A stretch of 64,000 bases of DNA from Athripsodes cinereus. Its lineage: Eukaryota > Arthropoda > Insecta > Trichoptera > Leptoceridae. Under the pieces are notes generated by a model that was given only the letters and a program-made list of their open reading frames with translations, searched no databases and was not told the origin of the DNA. The stretch lies in assembly GCA_947579605.1 (NCBI GenBank), contig OX388314.1:11963982-12027981 (forward strand). Direction: 5' to 3'. This document shows positions 60,430-64,000 of the stretch, piece by piece. Both the position numbers and the translations under genes were made by a program. Position 1 is the first letter of the stretch; the number at the start of each line of letters is the position of its first letter.

Positions 60430-61223
60430 AGTGTCCCTATATCTATATAGGACTTTTATATGATTATATTATACAACCTATACTTTCTTACAGACGACGC
60501 ATTTAGTCACTGCGGAGTTTGGAAATCATTTTGTGAGCCAGTGTAAGAAGGAAGAATAATACCATATTTATTTAACAGAGGACGTTTATTACATTACAAT
60601 TAAACGAGAATTACAACATTTATGTTCGCAAATTAACGATTAATTTAAATAATACATTGTAAACGTTGTGTTTCATTATTAATAATTATATACATACCTA
60701 CTTATACAAAAAATCATAATGTCTATATGTATTATATATCTATTAATACGAGATTAATTGTCGTATAATAATTGTCTTTAATTAGAATTACGTCAGCACA
60801 GTTTTCGAGATGGATAGAGTTACAGCAATGTCGATATACATGCACACATGGGTGTACATGTACATAGGATTTGAGATGAGGTGTAGGGCAGCAGCTTAAT
60901 ATTTTGTTTTAATTCCTCAACTACGAAATGTGTGGATCTTTTTTCAACACAACACACAAATCATAAATTTAGCACATGAAATTTAAAAAAAAAAACTTTC
61001 AAAAAAAATAATTCCATGGTCGACTCCAAGTTGCACTCACAGGAGACGTGGACTAAGGTGGCATGCTACATGGAAGACATAATGTGGCAAAAGGAGAAGG
61101 ATGAGTGGCTGATTAAACAGGCGCATTAAAAAAGACCTTTTTGTGACCCTGGGTAGACCGTAAGGTAGGAACCGGGTCGCAAATAAGAGGGGGGTTTCAG
61201 CCAGTTCAAGTCCGGCACTACCA
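60430..61223. other. AT-rich DNA, no gene seen
   Basis: A GC-richer part at 61015-61220 has no recognisable product. Confidence 0.35.
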
Positions 61224-61419
61224 GAGGCCTGAGTCAATAACACACTTTCGCGTCACGTTCCCGCTCCGTTAGCGTTCGGGTGCAGACGATGTTGCGCCAA
61301 AGTGTTAATTTTCGTAACTATCTTAGCAACGAAATTGACACTTGCTTGCAACTTCGTCTATACTCGAACGTTAACGGAGCGGGAACGTGACGTGAAAGTG
61401 TGTTATTGACTCAGGCCTC
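61224..61419. mobile_element. MITE family A, compact copy
   Basis: 196 bp. Ends GAGGCCTGAGTCAATAACAC on both sides when inverted, continuing as ACTTTCRCGTCACGTTCCCG. Almost the whole element is inverted repeat. No clear target duplication. It shows the unoccupied state of the nested site in the 31-kb copy. Confidence 0.92.
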
Positions 61420-61469
61420 AGGTCTGAAAGGCTGGGTATCCATGACGGATTTCCCCCTACAAAAAAAGC

Positions 61470-61685
61470 ACATTTTTTTTTTTTTTTTTTTTTTTTTATT
61501 TTATTTTTTTTTTTTTTTAAAAGATATATCTGGGTTTTGTTATAAACCCAAATACAACCTTATACACCTTTCACAGTAAGCTAAAAGCTTGTGTCGTGAA
61601 AGGGGAGTTTGCCGGCACCTGGGATCGAACCACGGACCCCCTGTTCACGAGGCCGAGACTCTACCTCCAGACTACCGACGAACTC
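61470..61685 (-). mobile_element. tRNA-derived SINE, full copy
   Basis: On the minus strand: GAGTTCGTCGGTAGTCTGGA head, B box GGTTCGATCCC, the CTCCCCTTTCACGACACAAG body and a very long A tail (about 45 bases with one T). The long tail points to a recent insertion. Confidence 0.92.
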
Positions 61686-62324
61686 TGATATACTATAAAC
61701 ATGATACTATAATTGGTGAAATATATAAGAATTTGTGAAAAAATGGTTGAAAATTAATGTTTGGAGAAAGTAGACGAATAATGTATATCTAGGAAGTTTG
61801 TTTGTGAGGACAGGGACAGGGATATCGAAAGATGATAAGTGGCCGGTGCTAGGATGAGCCATAGCAATGGCAATGTGTCAATTTCTGCTATTTTCGAGTT
61901 CCTAAATAGTTACGTCCATGGTTACATTGATAAGCTTTTGTTTTGACAGTACAGTAGTACGATACTAATTTATATCATAATTCTCATATTGTGGTGTGAC
62001 AATCTTCTACTGGCCAACATATAATATACCTACCAATAATACCACACTACACAATGCGCTTATTAGTCATCTACATATGTATATCGTTCATGATTATATT
62101 TATATTTAATGCACATGAGTCCAGTAAGAGAAGTGACTGAAAACTTTCTTTTAGAATGATAATTTAAAATATTATTGCGTTAATTTGGTTTGGCATTGCC
62201 TAAGATCCTGCAAATGTTAGTGAAGGACAAGTGCACAATTGTGCATGTCTGGAATAAGAACCTACGTACCCAGGTGCGATAGAACTTTGACTCAACTAGA
62301 ATAATAGGAGTTTTTTTTAGGTCA

Positions 62325-62588
62325 ACTCTTAATCCGTGGAGCACCCGGTACAAATTGGTCTACCACTCTTTTCCGTAAATTTTCGAGTGTCCTGTATAAG
62401 ACAGGTGTTCTGCAAAATAAAGACATATTACATCTCAAATTCAGCGATGAGGTTCGCCACCCCCATCTTGAGTGTCTTAATTTTTTATTGGCACAGAGAA
62501 AACAGCCTGCATGCTTATTACATGCATCTGTTTTGCTTGCTACCCCACTTGTGGAATATGCCGAGATGGTGTAGTAGTAGTAGTAGTA
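62325..62588 (+). mobile_element. Retroposon with shared LINE tail, most complete copy
   Basis: 5' half: CCGTGGAGCACCCGGTACAA, TTTTCGAGTGTCCTGTATAA. 3' half: TTCAGCGATGAGGTTCGCCA, GCTACCCCACTTGTGGAATA, then TAG units. It shows the two halves are one element of about 260 bp. No obvious pol III boxes and no open frame of note. Confidence 0.8.
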
Positions 62589-63910
62589 ATAACTCTTAGT
62601 GTGTATTTTAATTGCATTAAATGTGAATGAATTTTACATTAAATTTTTATACCAAATTACTGAAGATATAAAAATCAATAGGTACATGTAAAGGTACATA
62701 AACAATTATTAAGCATAATAATTATAATTAAGTTAAATAATTACTTACATTTAATAACAAAATATATTACATAATTATATTACGATAACCATAATTAATA
62801 ATAAGAAGCAACTTATATTGATAACTTCTCAAAACAACGTCTTGAGAACACGTAAATATTGTGAGTAAATTTATAAATATATAATTATACATAATAATAT
62901 GTTATATGTAATGGAGGAAGTAGAGACGAAGAAGAGTGCAGTGGGAGGGAGATAAATAATAAATTATATCATGGTTATAAATGTAACATGAGTAATATCT
63001 CATATCACTGTGATACATATAAATATTAAATACTATAGGTAGGTACCTATTTATGTAACATATTAAATATTATTATACCTACCTAACCTACAACAGTAGG
63101 TATATCTACAGGAATATCAACGTATATTATTATTATCTATGCGTATGTTATCCATGAATAATATGTACATTGTATATATTATTATTATACCTACTGTGTA
63201 CATTGCATACTTATGAAAACTGTTCAATGTTATGTAGGAACATTGACAACGCAAGAAATGAGAATAAGTCATAAAATGTGGAATATGTAAATACTCGTAC
63301 CAAGTGAATACATAAAATGTATGCCTTAACCTAGGTAGGTACTTTTAACTATTATTAATTTTAAAAAAATGTATAGTGATTTTTGAAGGAGACATTTTTT
63401 TATTATAAATTATCAAAATAAAATTATGTTTTCAAATATTCTCAGGGCCTTTATTTTATATATAGTGAGTTAGAATCCATTGGATTGGTATGTTATCAGT
63501 TTGGATTTTCCTCTCCATTACTCCCTATTTTCAGCTTAAAGCTTTATTTTATGAATACTTAAACACAAAAAAGCTAGTTCTCAAAACATTTGATACACGT
63601 GAAAAATCCTCGTATGTTTTATCATTTAATTGTAAGCCGCGATTCTACAATATTTCGTTATTAAGAAATATGTATGAATTCAATCTTGATTTTACATAAG
63701 CAGGTATATAGATTTATATAATTTCAAAAACAGATATTAAAAAAATCATACAATCGCTTGCTTTTCACAGAATTCCCTCTAGATCTTATATAATTACTAA
63801 CCAGAAAAATCATTCCACACGGGTTTTTATCTACTTATCTACAAATTAAAGAATTCACATTATTTGTACCTACTGTTATAATGGCACAATACCTATGTTT
63901 AATATGATAA
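62589..63910. other. AT-rich DNA, no gene seen
   Basis: Extremely AT-rich with TAGGTAGGTACC runs. Open frames have no recognisable content. Confidence 0.45.
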
Positions 63911-64000
63911 TTTTTTTTTTCTTAAAAGATATATCTGGGTTTTGTTATAAACCCAAATACAACCTTACACACCTTTCACAGTAAGCTACTAAAAGCTTGT
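63911..64000 (-). mobile_element. tRNA-derived SINE, cut by window end
   Basis: Poly(T), then AAAAGATATATCTGGGTTTT and CACCTTTCACAGTAAGCTAC, the inverted 3' half of the SINE. It continues beyond the window. Confidence 0.9.

Overview
The window is nuclear DNA of an insect. It is AT-rich, its genes have several short exons with GT-AG introns, and it is packed with transposon remains. The many TAGGTA/TACCTA runs and LINE copies ending in short microsatellite tails fit Lepidoptera or Hemiptera, but I cannot fix the order from sequence alone. There is no bacterial operon structure and no CRISPR array.

Three conserved genes sit between 9.3 and 18.1 kb. On the minus strand is the 5' part of a DUSP22/JSP-1-type dual-specificity phosphatase (exon 1 at 12698-12718, exon 2 at 9295-9411; the catalytic part was not found in the window). 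Next, also minus, is a complete three-exon TMEM42-like small membrane protein (14445-15137). Divergent from it on the plus strand is a complete five-exon anamorsin/CIAPIN1 gene (15823-18096), a cytosolic Fe-S cluster assembly factor. The ~690 bp between the last two holds a perfect 56-bp palindrome and a CCAAT box.

A fourth gene, which I cannot name, lies on the minus strand. Its last coding segment ends at 27107 and runs into a 200-base assembly gap. A Pro/Ala/Gln-rich exon at 32987-33530 may belong to the same gene. The quiet AT-rich 8.5 kb between its stop and the end of CIAPIN1 could be a very long 3' UTR. Two more minus-strand exon-like segments (42373-42451, 53275-53397) have good splice sites but no recognised product.

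The rest is mostly mobile DNA. There are several LINE families, a retroposon family that shares its 3' end with one LINE family, and a tRNA-derived SINE family with five copies. There are hAT elements with exact 8-bp target duplications, one of which encodes only a BED zinc finger. A pogo-like MITE, foldback/hairpin elements and nested insertions are also present. Three minisatellites occur at 2.36-3.30, 11.06-12.25 and 29.66-30.11 kb, and the first two have higher-order repeat structure. Long stretches between 36 and 64 kb hold only AT-rich sequence in which I see no gene.
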